Source: Pseudobacteroides cellulosolvens ATCC 35603 = DSM 2933 (GTDB lineage: Bacteria; Bacillota; Clostridia; Acetivibrionales; DSM-2933). Taken from it: a stretch of 64,000 nt of DNA. The position numbers and the translations under genes are program-made. Location: positions 248,001 through 312,000 of the forward strand of contig NZ_LGTC01000001.1 in NCBI RefSeq assembly GCF_001262605.1. The letters run 5' to 3'. Shown one piece after another: positions 1 through 7,803 of this stretch (position 1 is the stretch's first letter; every line of letters begins with the position of its first letter). The notes beneath the pieces were generated by a model. That model was not told the DNA's origin, searched no databases, and worked only from the letters and a program-made list of their open reading frames with translations.

Positions 1-1182
1 GAGTTTATAGAAAAATATGTAAGTTATTTATTATCTAATCCAGTAAATTATATACATAAAAATGCTGATAAAACTGTTACAGATATAATAGATTTAAATT
101 TCTCTACTTGGGAAACATTACATAATCAAGAGTTATTAAGGTATTGTTTAATATTTGGTGAAAGTTATGAATTGAATTATATCAATTCTGATATGGAATT
201 TGGTTCTTTGGCTTTAAACCCTTTAAATGCTTTTATTTTGGAAGATGGAACAGCAGATAAGAATGTATTACTTGGATTGCACTTTTATGAAGATGCTATA
301 GATAGTATTGGTACAGCTTCAAGTATTGTTAAAAAGTACCTTGATGTTTATACTGATACTGAAGTAATAACTTATAATGTAACTAATTTACAGATTGGTG
401 AAGAAAAGAGCAGGAAGAAGCACAATTTTAGTAAAGTTCCTTTGCGTGTATTAAGATTAAATGATTATGCTATAGCAAATATAGAAGATTACAAGACAGA
501 ACAAGATGCTTACAATACTTCTATTAGCAATTACCAAAATGAAATAAATGATAATAGAAATGCAATTTTATTTTCTAAAGGCATGTCTATTAAACCAGAT
601 TCTGATGGTTCAGGAAATACAGATGAATTTTATAAAGATGTTGTTAATAATGGGTGGGTAAATTGTAAAAATAAAGATGCTAGTATGGAATTTGTTACTA
701 AAGAAATTGGTGAATTTGTAAGTAATCATATAAATAATTTAAAAGAAGATGTATATGGTGCTGCATCTATGATTGATGAAGTTAAAACACCTACAAGTAA
801 TACAAGTGGAGATGCATTAAGACAACGTTTACATGCTTTGGAATGTAAAGTAAGTTTAATGAAATCTGCAATAGAAAAAGTATTAAAACAAAGATTAAAA
901 TTGTTCTTTGATTATTATTATAAATTAACTGGAACAAAGTTTGATTATAGATTAGTAAATGTTAAATTCACATTAAATATACCAAAAGAGATTACAACAT
1001 TATCCAATGCTATACCAAATCTATTACAAATATATCCTAGAACTCATATATTATCAAAATTTGGTGATGTAGATAATCCAGAATTAATATATCAACAATG
1101 GCTTAAAGAACAAGAGATGGAAATAAATCCAGATACTAATAATCAATTTGGATTTAATCAAAATACTGGTGGTGGTCAATAA
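1..1182 (+). CDS. Phage portal protein (5' end outside window)
   Basis: The reading frame is open from base 1, so the first 393 visible codons are the C-terminal part of a longer protein; the TTG at 172 is internal. The content fits an SPP1 gp6-type portal: a region around residues 200-330 rich in helices and polar residues, with an NTSGDALRQRLHAL segment of the type seen near the portal stem, and a Gly/Gln-rich tail. Portals form the dodecameric ring at the capsid vertex through which DNA is packaged. The MuF-type gene overlaps its stop by one base, the usual portal-MuF order. Terminase genes would lie to the left, outside the window. Family assignment rests on context as much as sequence. 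Confidence 0.8.
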   Translation, partial: EFIEKYVSYLLSNPVNYIHKNADKTVTDIIDLNFSTWETLHNQELLRYCLIFGESYELNYINSDMEFGSLALNPLNAFILEDGTADKNVLLGLHFYEDAIDSIGTASSIVKKYLDVYTDTEVITYNVTNLQIGEEKSRKKHNFSKVPLRVLRLNDYAIANIEDYKTEQDAYNTSISNYQNEINDNRNAILFSKGMSIKPDSDGSGNTDEFYKDVVNNGWVNCKNKDASMEFVTKEIGEFVSNHINNLKEDVYGAASMIDEVKTPTSNTSGDALRQRLHALECKVSLMKSAIEKVLKQRLKLFFDYYYKLTGTKFDYRLVNVKFTLNIPKEITTLSNAIPNLLQIYPRTHILSKFGDVDNPELIYQQWLKEQEMEINPDTNNQFGFNQNTGGGQ

Positions 1183-2207
1183 TGACCAATAAAGAATATT
1201 GGATTAAACGTACAGAGCAAAATTTAATATTACAGGAAAAGAAAGCAGAAGAATATGGTTTATTATTGTTAAAGTCTTATGAAAATGTAAAAGACAATAT
1301 AGATAAAGAACTATCTGTTTTCTATCAAAAATATGCAATAAATAATAATATAAATTATGTAGAAGCACAAAAGCTTTTAAGTAAATCAGAATTGAGTAAA
1401 TTTAAGGATTCATTAGATGAATATATTAAACAAGCTAAATTATATTCAGATAATCCAGAATATATAAAAAAACTGGAAAATATGAGTATAAGAGCTAGAG
1501 TTAGAAGAATTGAAGCTTTAAAAATTGAAATAGAACATCAAATTGAAATATTAACTTCTAACAATAATATAGAAACTGGTAATTTACTTAATAATATTTA
1601 TTCTGATGGTTACTATAGAAGTATTTGGACAGTACAAACAGGTTTATCAATTGGATTAAATTTTGATAAATTAAATACTGATGCTATTGAAAAAGTTGTT
1701 AAAACTAAATGGTTAGGTGAAAATTATTCAGATAGGATTTATAAAGATAAGGAAAAATTAATTCGCACACTTGAAACTGAATTGACACAAAGTTTTATTC
1801 GTGGTGATAGTGGACAAAATACAGCAAAACGATTATCTAAGAGATTAGATATATCATATAACAATGCTATAAGGTTAGTAAGAACTGAAAGTAATCATAT
1901 TTCCAATGAAAGCTTTGGAGATGGTTTAATTGCTTCTGGTGTAGTATCACAGTATGAATATGTAGCTACATTAGACAATTTAACTTCTGAAATTTGTCAG
2001 GGTTTAGATGGATTAGTATTTAAACTATCTGATAGACAGGTTGGTGTAAATTATCCTCCTGTACATCCAAATTGTAGGTCAACAGTTATTCCATACTTTA
2101 AAGATGAAATAGCACCTGAAAGAATTGCTAGAAATAAAGAAGGTAAAACATATTATGTTGAAGGTGATATGACTTATGAAAAGTGGAAAGAAAAATATGT
2201 TGATTGA
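1182..2207 (+). CDS. Minor capsid protein, MuF / SPP1 gp7 family
   Basis: 341 aa. The C-terminal half carries the hallmarks of the phage Mu gpF/SPP1 gp7 head morphogenesis family: an RTESNHISNE segment, then a region with DNLTSEICQGLDG and a VNYPPVHPNCRST motif near residues 300-318. The N-terminal half is charged and probably helical. These proteins bind the portal and enter the procapsid in few copies. The start ATG overlaps the portal stop codon (TAATG), so the two genes are translationally coupled. It has no toxin-like C-terminal fusion of the kind found in polymorphic MuF toxins; it ends shortly after the conserved motif. Confidence 0.92.
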   Translation: MTNKEYWIKRTEQNLILQEKKAEEYGLLLLKSYENVKDNIDKELSVFYQKYAINNNINYVEAQKLLSKSELSKFKDSLDEYIKQAKLYSDNPEYIKKLENMSIRARVRRIEALKIEIEHQIEILTSNNNIETGNLLNNIYSDGYYRSIWTVQTGLSIGLNFDKLNTDAIEKVVKTKWLGENYSDRIYKDKEKLIRTLETELTQSFIRGDSGQNTAKRLSKRLDISYNNAIRLVRTESNHISNESFGDGLIASGVVSQYEYVATLDNLTSEICQGLDGLVFKLSDRQVGVNYPPVHPNCRSTVIPYFKDEIAPERIARNKEGKTYYVEGDMTYEKWKEKYVD

Positions 2208-2243
2208 CCTGGACTAAACTACCTATATTTTATTAATTAAATA

Positions 2244-2317
2244 ACTTTAAACCTTAGATATATAAGGCTTTAAGGTGCAGGACTTACTAAAGGGTTTACC
2301 CCGATTGAATTTAAAGT
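2244..2317 (+). ncRNA. Candidate structured RNA between MuF and scaffold genes
   Basis: An 8-bp closing stem ACTTTAAA/TTTAAAGT (2244-2251 with 2310-2317) encloses a hairpin CCTTA-GATATA-TAAGG (2252-2267), a second possible stem CTTTA/TAAAG (2268-2272 with 2288-2292) and a small GGG-TTTA-CCC loop (2292-2301). A rho-independent terminator follows directly. A multibranched element plus terminator inside a head operon resembles an attenuator or riboswitch layout, but I do not recognise a known class. The pairing is read by eye and untested by covariation. Confidence 0.4.
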
Positions 2318-2319
2318 AT

Positions 2320-2350
2320 AACCACTTTGTTTATAGCAAGGTGGTTTTTT
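2320..2350 (+). terminator. Rho-independent terminator in head operon
   Basis: A 10-bp stem AACCACTTTG/CAAGGTGGTT (2320-2329 with 2337-2346, one G-U pair) with a 7-nt loop runs into a T tract. It lies between the MuF gene and the scaffold gene and would split the transcript or attenuate the downstream genes. Confidence 0.75.
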
Positions 2351-2434
2351 ATATTAACTAAAAAATATCAAAATAATTTTTATTGCGTTCTTAGGGATTT
2401 AATCGTTAAGAGGGCAGAAAGGGATGGATTTAAT

Positions 2435-3079
2435 ATGGATTTTAATGAAGTAAAAACATTTATAGAAAGTAATAAGGATTCTAACGAGGAATTAAAAACA
2501 TATCTTCAGGGGTTCAATAAAATAACCGTTGATGGTGTGCAGAAATTTCTTAATGAAGATAAAGATGCTAAAAGTTGGTTTGATTCTGAAAAGGATAAAC
2601 ATGGTTCAAAGTCTTTGGAAACTTGGAAGACTAACAATTTACAAAAAGAAATTGATGCAGAAATAAAGAAACGTTTTCCAGAAGCTGATCCCAAAGATAT
2701 AAAGATGAAGGAACTTGAATTAAAGTTAGAACAGATGCAGAAAGAGACTTTTAAAAAAGAGTTAACTAATTCTGCTATTAAGACAGCAACAGAAAAACAA
2801 CTTCCTGTATCTATTATAGATTTTCTTTTAGGTGCTGATTTAGAGAGCACTAATAAAAATATAGAAACTTTTGAAGCTATTTTCAATGATCATATACAAA
2901 AGCAAGTAGAAGCAAGAATAGCAGGAAATTCATATGTGCCACCAAATGGTGGAGGAAGTAATAACAATTCTGAATTACAAGCATTGCAAGCAGAATACGC
3001 AACGGCAATGAGTAGTGGAAATATGCCTTTAGCAATAGCAATTAAAAATAAAATATTTGCATTGCAAAATAAAAAATAA
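2435..3079 (+). CDS. Phage scaffold protein (DUF4355 / gp20-like)
   Basis: 214 aa from the ATG at 2435, which has a purine-rich AGAAAGGGA Shine-Dalgarno about 10 bases upstream. An in-frame TTG at 2327 falls inside the upstream terminator hairpin and is an unlikely start. The protein is highly charged, mostly helical, with a Lys/Glu-rich centre and a Gly/Asn-rich hinge (residues about 167-177) before a short C-terminal helix. This architecture and its position just before the major capsid gene match DUF4355 minor structural/scaffolding proteins, which template procapsid assembly and are then lost. Confidence 0.82.
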   Translation: MDFNEVKTFIESNKDSNEELKTYLQGFNKITVDGVQKFLNEDKDAKSWFDSEKDKHGSKSLETWKTNNLQKEIDAEIKKRFPEADPKDIKMKELELKLEQMQKETFKKELTNSAIKTATEKQLPVSIIDFLLGADLESTNKNIETFEAIFNDHIQKQVEARIAGNSYVPPNGGGSNNNSELQALQAEYATAMSSGNMPLAIAIKNKIFALQNKK

Positions 3080-3111
3080 TTAATTTAAAAAATAAGAGGA
3101 GAATGATAAAT

Positions 3112-4050
3112 ATGGCAAACGTAGCAGCAGGAACAGTATGGAATCTTCCAAATTATACAGGTGAGCTTTTTACAGCAGATGCAATTAACACACCTTTTCT
3201 TTCAATGATTGGTGGTTTGACAGGTGGAATGATGACAGAAAACTTTGAGTTTCCAGTAGATTCATTGTATTCGCATCAATCAGCTAGTCAACCTGCAATA
3301 ACTGAAACAGCAAGTTTAACAGCACCTACAGCAATATCTTATGTGAAAACACAGGATAAAAACGTAACACAGATTTTCCAAGAACAGGTATCACTTTCTT
3401 ATGTGAAAATAAGCAATGCTGGTAGACTTTCTGGTATAAATACAGCAGGAGCATCAAATAATGCACCTTCAGAAAGAGATTTTCAGATAGCTAGAGCATT
3501 AGAAAAGATTGCTAGAGATGTTAACTATACATTCTTGAATGGTACATATCAAATTGCAACAAATGCAGGTGTAGCAAATAAGACAAGAGGTATGATAGAA
3601 CTTTGTTCTACAGGAAATACAGTTGATGCAGCAAGTGCAGAATTAACTAAAGCATTGATAGATTCTTTGTTGCTTGAAATGCATACTAATGGAGCATATT
3701 TTAAAAATATGGTTCTTTTCTGTAATGGTTATCAAAAGCAAAGAATATCTAATGCTTATGGTTATGCACCCTCGGACAGGTCTATAGGTGGATTAAACAT
3801 TAAACAGATTGAAACTGATTTTGGAAATATAGGTGTCCAACTTGATAGATTTATGCCAGCAGGAACAATTGGTATTTTTGATATGTCTGTAATTGCTCCT
3901 GTATTCCAACCAGTACCTAACAAAGGTAATCTATTCTATGAAGAACTTGCTAAAACAGGTGCAGCAGAATCAGGTCAGATTTTTGGACAGATTGGATTAG
4001 CTCATGGGGCTTCTTTTATGCATGGTACTATCACTAATTTAAAAGTTTAA
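3112..4050 (+). CDS. Major capsid protein, SU10/DUF5309-type
   Basis: 312 aa from the ATG at 3112; the AGAGGAG Shine-Dalgarno lies about 10 bases upstream, whereas the in-frame ATG at 3103 would leave only one base of spacing. The N-terminus (residues 15-60) has the PNYTGELFTAD and TPFLSMIGG segments typical of SU10-like capsid proteins, and the mid region has a long E-loop-like stretch. The protein builds the icosahedral shell. It directly follows the scaffold and is followed by its own terminator, consistent with a high-expression unit. Confidence 0.88.
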   Translation: MANVAAGTVWNLPNYTGELFTADAINTPFLSMIGGLTGGMMTENFEFPVDSLYSHQSASQPAITETASLTAPTAISYVKTQDKNVTQIFQEQVSLSYVKISNAGRLSGINTAGASNNAPSERDFQIARALEKIARDVNYTFLNGTYQIATNAGVANKTRGMIELCSTGNTVDAASAELTKALIDSLLLEMHTNGAYFKNMVLFCNGYQKQRISNAYGYAPSDRSIGGLNIKQIETDFGNIGVQLDRFMPAGTIGIFDMSVIAPVFQPVPNKGNLFYEELAKTGAAESGQIFGQIGLAHGASFMHGTITNLKV

Positions 4051-4068
4051 TAATTTAAATTATTAGTT

Positions 4069-4096
4069 AAGGGAATTGAAATATATTCCCTTTTTT
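4069..4096 (+). terminator. Terminator after major capsid gene
   Basis: A perfect 8-bp stem AAGGGAAT/ATTCCCTT (4069-4076 with 4085-4092) is followed by a run of six T. It lies 18 bases after the capsid stop codon. Confidence 0.85.
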
Positions 4097-4128
4097 ATTT
4101 GATAATAGAAAGATAAGGTGAATTTAAA

Positions 4129-4275
4129 ATGCAAGATACATTAATTGGAATACAACCAAAATTAAGAGAAAAATTAGCCAATTTGCAAAAAATTATTATA
4201 TTAACCCAAGCAGAATATGATGCACTTCCTGAAACTAAAAATACAGATGGTATTGTATATATGATTAAGGAGTGA
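4129..4275 (+). CDS. Short head-fibre-like peptide (48 aa)
   Basis: A 48-codon reading frame starts at ATG 4129 behind an AAGGTGAA ribosome site and ends 9 bases before the deacetylase gene. Its C-terminal half contains LTQAEYDALPE followed by DGIVYMI. This LTQAEYDAL...Y.I pattern recurs in phage head-fibre and tail-fibre proteins, where it forms a small beta module. The N-terminal half is a short amphipathic helix. I infer a minor virion component, perhaps anchoring the following enzyme to the capsid; function is not proven. Confidence 0.62.
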   Translation: MQDTLIGIQPKLREKLANLQKIIILTQAEYDALPETKNTDGIVYMIKE

Positions 4276-4284
4276 TAACAAACG

Positions 4285-5565
4285 ATGATATTTAATAGTA
4301 GTAGTATTGCAGATGTAAAATATAATAGTAATACAATCACAGATGTTTATTTTAATGGTCAAAGTTGTTATTCTAGCAGTTTAATCAAGCCTAACACTAA
4401 GATATTACTGGATGATTTTGCATCAGTAAACAGTTATCATCCTTCCACTGTACCTACTTTAATAACAAATCCAACATATTCACACCAAGCAGATGGAAAA
4501 GCTTTAGCTATTACTACACCAGTTGATAGTACATTAGCGATTATAGATAAGTATATACAAAAAGATTTAAGTGACCTCAATTGCCTTGATGTATGGTGTT
4601 ATATATCTGATATCTCACAAGTTGATAAAATAGGTATTATATTAAGGACTTCAAATTCTGCTTACCCACAGCTTGAAATGCTTTATCGCAGTTATTATGC
4701 AGATAGCACAAAACCAAATTTATCCAATGGGTGGAATCACTTGAAAATAACAAAAAGTATGTTTAAGAACATAGACGAGGCAACATGGAATTGGATTGAA
4801 ATATTATCTTACAGAGTATGGGCGATTGGAGAAAACAAACCAACAGTATATTTTTCTGATTGTAGTTATAATGAATATGTTAAACCAGCAGTTTTAATTC
4901 ACTCAGACGATGGATATAGGAACAATGTAACTGTAACTCATGCTTTAGCAAAGCAATATGGAATCAAGTGGAATTTGTGGATACCACATTCTAGCATAAT
5001 CGGTGGTAATGAAAACTTACTTACTGAACCAGAATTAGATGCTTTAGCACTTGATAGTGGCACTGTACAGTTATGTAATCATAGTTGGACGCATAAGGAT
5101 AATTTACACTTGGAATTACCTCAAACGCAAATTGATGAATTTGCTTTAATGCGTGACTACATGCTGGCACGTGGTTGGGGTGATGGTGCATATTATTTCG
5201 CAACTCCTGGTGCAGGAGAATGTTGGGATGAACCTATGATGCAAAGATTGCGTGATAATGGATGTAAGTTAGCAAGGGTTAATAGAACAGGAATACCATT
5301 GGCATTACCAATTGCAGATAAATGGGAATTATGCAATATAGCATTAGAAGCATCATCTAGTTGGGAAGATGATATTAAACCATATTTAGATTGGTGTTTG
5401 GAAGGTGGGGTAACTCCTATGTTTTATTGGCATGATGTTAGCCCTATAGGAGTTGAACCAGTAGGATGGCAATTCCCAGGTGATTTAGTACAGCAAATGT
5501 TCCAGTACATTCATGACAAAGGAATAAAGACTTTGTTCATGAAAGATTTATTAAAAATGGTATAA
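4285..5565 (+). CDS. Virion-associated polysaccharide deacetylase-like protein
   Basis: 426 aa. Residues 1-35 (IADVKYNSNTITDVYFNG) resemble short anchoring modules of phage structural proteins. Residues about 45-195 look like a beta-rich carbohydrate-binding or linker domain. From about 200 a NodB/CE4 fold is evident: HSDDGY near 203 gives the catalytic base and metal Asp, NHSWTH near 264 supplies the two metal His, ATPGAGE follows near 305, and WHDV near 382 holds the late His. CE4 enzymes remove acetyl groups from peptidoglycan or surface glycans. The position between the capsid gene and the head-tail connectors suggests an enzyme displayed on the head rather than on the tail tip. Substrate is unknown. 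Confidence 0.8.
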   Translation: MIFNSSSIADVKYNSNTITDVYFNGQSCYSSSLIKPNTKILLDDFASVNSYHPSTVPTLITNPTYSHQADGKALAITTPVDSTLAIIDKYIQKDLSDLNCLDVWCYISDISQVDKIGIILRTSNSAYPQLEMLYRSYYADSTKPNLSNGWNHLKITKSMFKNIDEATWNWIEILSYRVWAIGENKPTVYFSDCSYNEYVKPAVLIHSDDGYRNNVTVTHALAKQYGIKWNLWIPHSSIIGGNENLLTEPELDALALDSGTVQLCNHSWTHKDNLHLELPQTQIDEFALMRDYMLARGWGDGAYYFATPGAGECWDEPMMQRLRDNGCKLARVNRTGIPLALPIADKWELCNIALEASSSWEDDIKPYLDWCLEGGVTPMFYWHDVSPIGVEPVGWQFPGDLVQQMFQYIHDKGIKTLFMKDLLKMV

Positions 5566-5579
5566 AGAAAATTAAACTA

Positions 5580-5612
5580 AAAGAGGTTGTTAATTCAGCC
5601 TCTTTTATTATT
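5580..5612 (+). terminator. Terminator after deacetylase gene
   Basis: A 10-bp stem AAAGAGGTTG/CAGCCTCTTT (5580-5589 with 5596-5605) with a 6-nt loop precedes a T-rich tract. Confidence 0.8.
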
Positions 5613-5631
5613 TTTATTTGAGGTGAAATAA

Positions 5632-5979
5632 ATGAAATTTTATGGTCATGGTGTAATTTGGGATAAACAAAATGATGAAGTTTTATGTAAATTTGTTAAT
5701 GGAGAATTTGTAACTGAAGATATTGCTATTATAGAAAAATTAAAAAGGCTTAATTATTCTTGTGATGAACAATATAATCAAGAAATTAATTCAGATAATG
5801 ATGAATCTTGTGATAATAATGTAAATAAGGAACCTGATAACAATGAAAATAAAGATATAAATTATTCAGAATTATCTTTTCAAGACTTAAAAAAAATTGC
5901 TAAAGAAAAAGGTGTTAAGCTTGAAAGAAGCATGAAACAGGAAGATATATTAGAAGCATTAACGAAAGTTGGTGAATAG
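5632..5979 (+). CDS. Small phage protein with C-terminal HeH/SAP-like motif
   Basis: 115 aa, start ATG behind GAGGTGA. An N-terminal beta-rich part (residues 1-45), an Asp/Asn-rich acidic linker (48-75) and a C-terminal helix-extended loop-helix segment (LSFQDLKKIAKEKG then MKQEDILEAL) can be seen. HeH/LEM-like tails of this kind are common in small proteins located between phage capsid and connector genes. The role is unknown; a capsid accessory or packaging function is possible from position. Confidence 0.6.
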   Translation: MKFYGHGVIWDKQNDEVLCKFVNGEFVTEDIAIIEKLKRLNYSCDEQYNQEINSDNDESCDNNVNKEPDNNENKDINYSELSFQDLKKIAKEKGVKLERSMKQEDILEALTKVGE

Positions 5980-5984
5980 ATATT

Positions 5985-6317
5985 ATGACTAATTCAGAAA
6001 TATTATCCACAGTTAAATTACTGCTTGATATTTCAGATACCAGTCAGGATGCAATAATTAACTATTATATTTCTGCTTTGCAAAGAAGGATAGTTAATAT
6101 ATGTTGTCTATCGTCATTTCCTACAGAGTTATCAGATTTAGTTGTAGATATTATAGTTAGGAAAATACAGGATGATAGAATAGATGGCTTGGATTCTGTT
6201 AATATGGGTGACACAAATATAAAAATAAAAAGTAGTAAAGATTCTAAAAATATAATTGGTTACTTGGAAGAAAACATGTCTGAATTACAAAATTTTCAAT
6301 ATACAGAGGTGATTTAA
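5985..6317 (+). CDS. Head-tail connector (gp6-like adaptor)
   Basis: 110 aa, mostly helical, with the STVKLLLDISDTSQDAIINYYISALQ opening (residues 6-31) typical of HK97 gp6/SPP1 gp15-type adaptors: a first helix ending in D-x-s-D-d-xx-I, then a second helix. Such proteins form a ring below the portal. It sits five bases after the previous gene and two before the next, in the standard connector cluster. Assigned by pattern and order. Confidence 0.78.
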   Translation: MTNSEILSTVKLLLDISDTSQDAIINYYISALQRRIVNICCLSSFPTELSDLVVDIIVRKIQDDRIDGLDSVNMGDTNIKIKSSKDSKNIIGYLEENMSELQNFQYTEVI

Positions 6318-6318
6318 C

Positions 6319-6702
6319 ATGTTAAATTCAAGTACTATTGATTACATTAAAAAGCAATATAAAAAACTATATACTGATACTGCTAATGTATATAGGTATA
6401 GCAAAACAACTACTTCAGCAGGAGCAACAAGAGTAAATGTTGGTTTAACACCAAGTATTCAAAACATGCCTTGTAGAATAAGTCAAAAAGAATTAAACAG
6501 TCCTATTCAAAGTCAAACACCAACTGAAAACAATATATCTTATGAAATTAAATTGTTTTGTTCTATTGATTATGAACTTAAAACAGGTGATAGAATTGAG
6601 ATAACAAGAAATGGTAAAGTAATTAAAACTTATGAAGCAGGAGAACCATTTTTATATCCTACACACCAAGAATTGTTGTTACATAGGCTTGATAGAGGAT
6701 AG
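6319..6702 (+). CDS. Head closure / head-tail joining protein
   Basis: 127 aa. The pattern fits phage head-closure proteins (SPP1 gp16-like): an N-terminal helix, then beta strands with NMPCRISQKE near 50-60 and a central YELKTGDRIEITRNGK hairpin, which in this family describes the stopper beta barrel. An AGAGGTGATTTAAC ribosome site precedes the ATG and the gene begins two bases after the adaptor stop. Confidence 0.72.
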   Translation: MLNSSTIDYIKKQYKKLYTDTANVYRYSKTTTSAGATRVNVGLTPSIQNMPCRISQKELNSPIQSQTPTENNISYEIKLFCSIDYELKTGDRIEITRNGKVIKTYEAGEPFLYPTHQELLLHRLDRG

Positions 6703-6713
6703 GAAGTGTTATT

Positions 6714-7178
6714 ATGCCATTAGATGTACAAGGATTTAAGGATTTTATACAAAATTTTGAAAAATTATCACAAACAATAGATATAGAAATTGAAAAGTTT
6801 TTTTATGAAATAGCTTTGAAAGCTTTAGCAAGAACTAAAAAACGAACTCCTGTATTAACAGGTGATTTAAGAAAACAATGGGTATTATCAAACATTCAAA
6901 GAAATGGGAATAGTTTAACTGTTATTTTATCAAATCCATTGGATTATGCTAGTTATGTAGAATTTGGACATAGAGTTGATAAACATTATGTGCCTGGGGA
7001 ATGGAAAGGCAAAAGATTTGTTTATAACCCAAACTCAAATAAAGGTGTAGTAATGGGAACAAAAACAGCATGGATAGAAGGTAAGTTTATGGCAACTATT
7101 TCTTTAAAAGAAATTGAAGATATTATACCCAACGAATGGAATAAACGATTTAAACAATTATTAGGGGGTATGGTATGA
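6714..7178 (+). CDS. Tail completion / neck protein, HK97 gp10 family
   Basis: 154 aa. The segment KKRTPVLTGDLRKQW (residues 42-56) is the signature T-PV-TG-LR of HK97 gp10-like proteins, followed by the YASYVEFGHR motif near residues 80-90. These proteins join the tail terminator to the connector. It overlaps the next gene by four bases (ATGA). Confidence 0.9.
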   Translation: MPLDVQGFKDFIQNFEKLSQTIDIEIEKFFYEIALKALARTKKRTPVLTGDLRKQWVLSNIQRNGNSLTVILSNPLDYASYVEFGHRVDKHYVPGEWKGKRFVYNPNSNKGVVMGTKTAWIEGKFMATISLKEIEDIIPNEWNKRFKQLLGGMV

Positions 7179-7606
7179 TAATTACAAATATAAAAGATTC
7201 AATTGTTAAAGCACTTAAAACATCATATCCAACCTATGAAATATATGACGAAATAATTAAACAAGGATTCCAAGAACCTTGTTTTTTTGTAAAAATAATA
7301 GAACAAGATACAAAGAAAGAATGTAAAAATAGATTTAAATTTAATATTATGTTTGATATTCATTGTTTTTTAGATGAAAATACAGTTAATATGGATGAAC
7401 AATATCATATGATTGCTGAAGATTTATATGAAAAGCTAGAATTATTTTCTGATTTATCAGGTGGTAATTTAAGGGGATTAAATAAAAGACATAATATTGA
7501 AGATAAAATTTTACATTTCTTTTTGGATATAAATGTTAGTGTAACAATACCAGTTGAAAGTGTTAATATGGGAACACTTGATACTAATTCATATATAAAG
7601 GATTGA
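7175..7606 (+). CDS. Probable tail terminator (DUF6838-like)
   Basis: 143 aa starting inside the stop of the previous gene (ATGA). It begins with a helix (ITNIKDSIVKALKTSYP) and continues with alternating strands (FKFNIMFDIHCF) and a long central helix, matching DUF6838-type proteins found between gp10-like and tail sheath genes in PBSX-like phages. A tail terminator ring role is inferred from order. Confidence 0.66.
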   Translation: MIITNIKDSIVKALKTSYPTYEIYDEIIKQGFQEPCFFVKIIEQDTKKECKNRFKFNIMFDIHCFLDENTVNMDEQYHMIAEDLYEKLELFSDLSGGNLRGLNKRHNIEDKILHFFLDINVSVTIPVESVNMGTLDTNSYIKD

Positions 7607-7611
7607 TGATC

Positions 7612-7800
7612 ATGTCAAAAAAAGAAATTGAAAAAGAAGTAGAATTTGTTAGTAAGTATACAAAAGATCAGATTTTAAATAGTAAAAAATTTTCTACTTA
7701 TAACAAAGATGTAATCATGGCAATTTTGAAAGATGATTGTACTTATAGTATAGAAGAAGCAGAAAATTTAATTAAGGCATTTTTGGAAAGGGTGGTATAA
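7612..7800 (+). CDS. Small phage protein upstream of tail sheath
   Basis: 62 aa from ATG 7612, placed 8 bases behind AAAGGA; the ATG at 7606 overlapping the previous stop is too close to that site. It is charged and helical, with a K-x-T-x-D-x-I-x-x-S-KKF pattern and no membrane segment. Similar short helical proteins often precede phage sheath genes. No function can be assigned. Confidence 0.6.
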   Translation: MSKKEIEKEVEFVSKYTKDQILNSKKFSTYNKDVIMAILKDDCTYSIEEAENLIKAFLERVV

Positions 7801-7803
7801 AGT

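Noticed and set aside
2327..2434. 36-codon N-terminal extension of the scaffold gene from TTG 2327
   Set aside because: The start lies inside a terminator hairpin and the extension is not protein-like; ATG 2435 has a good ribosome site.
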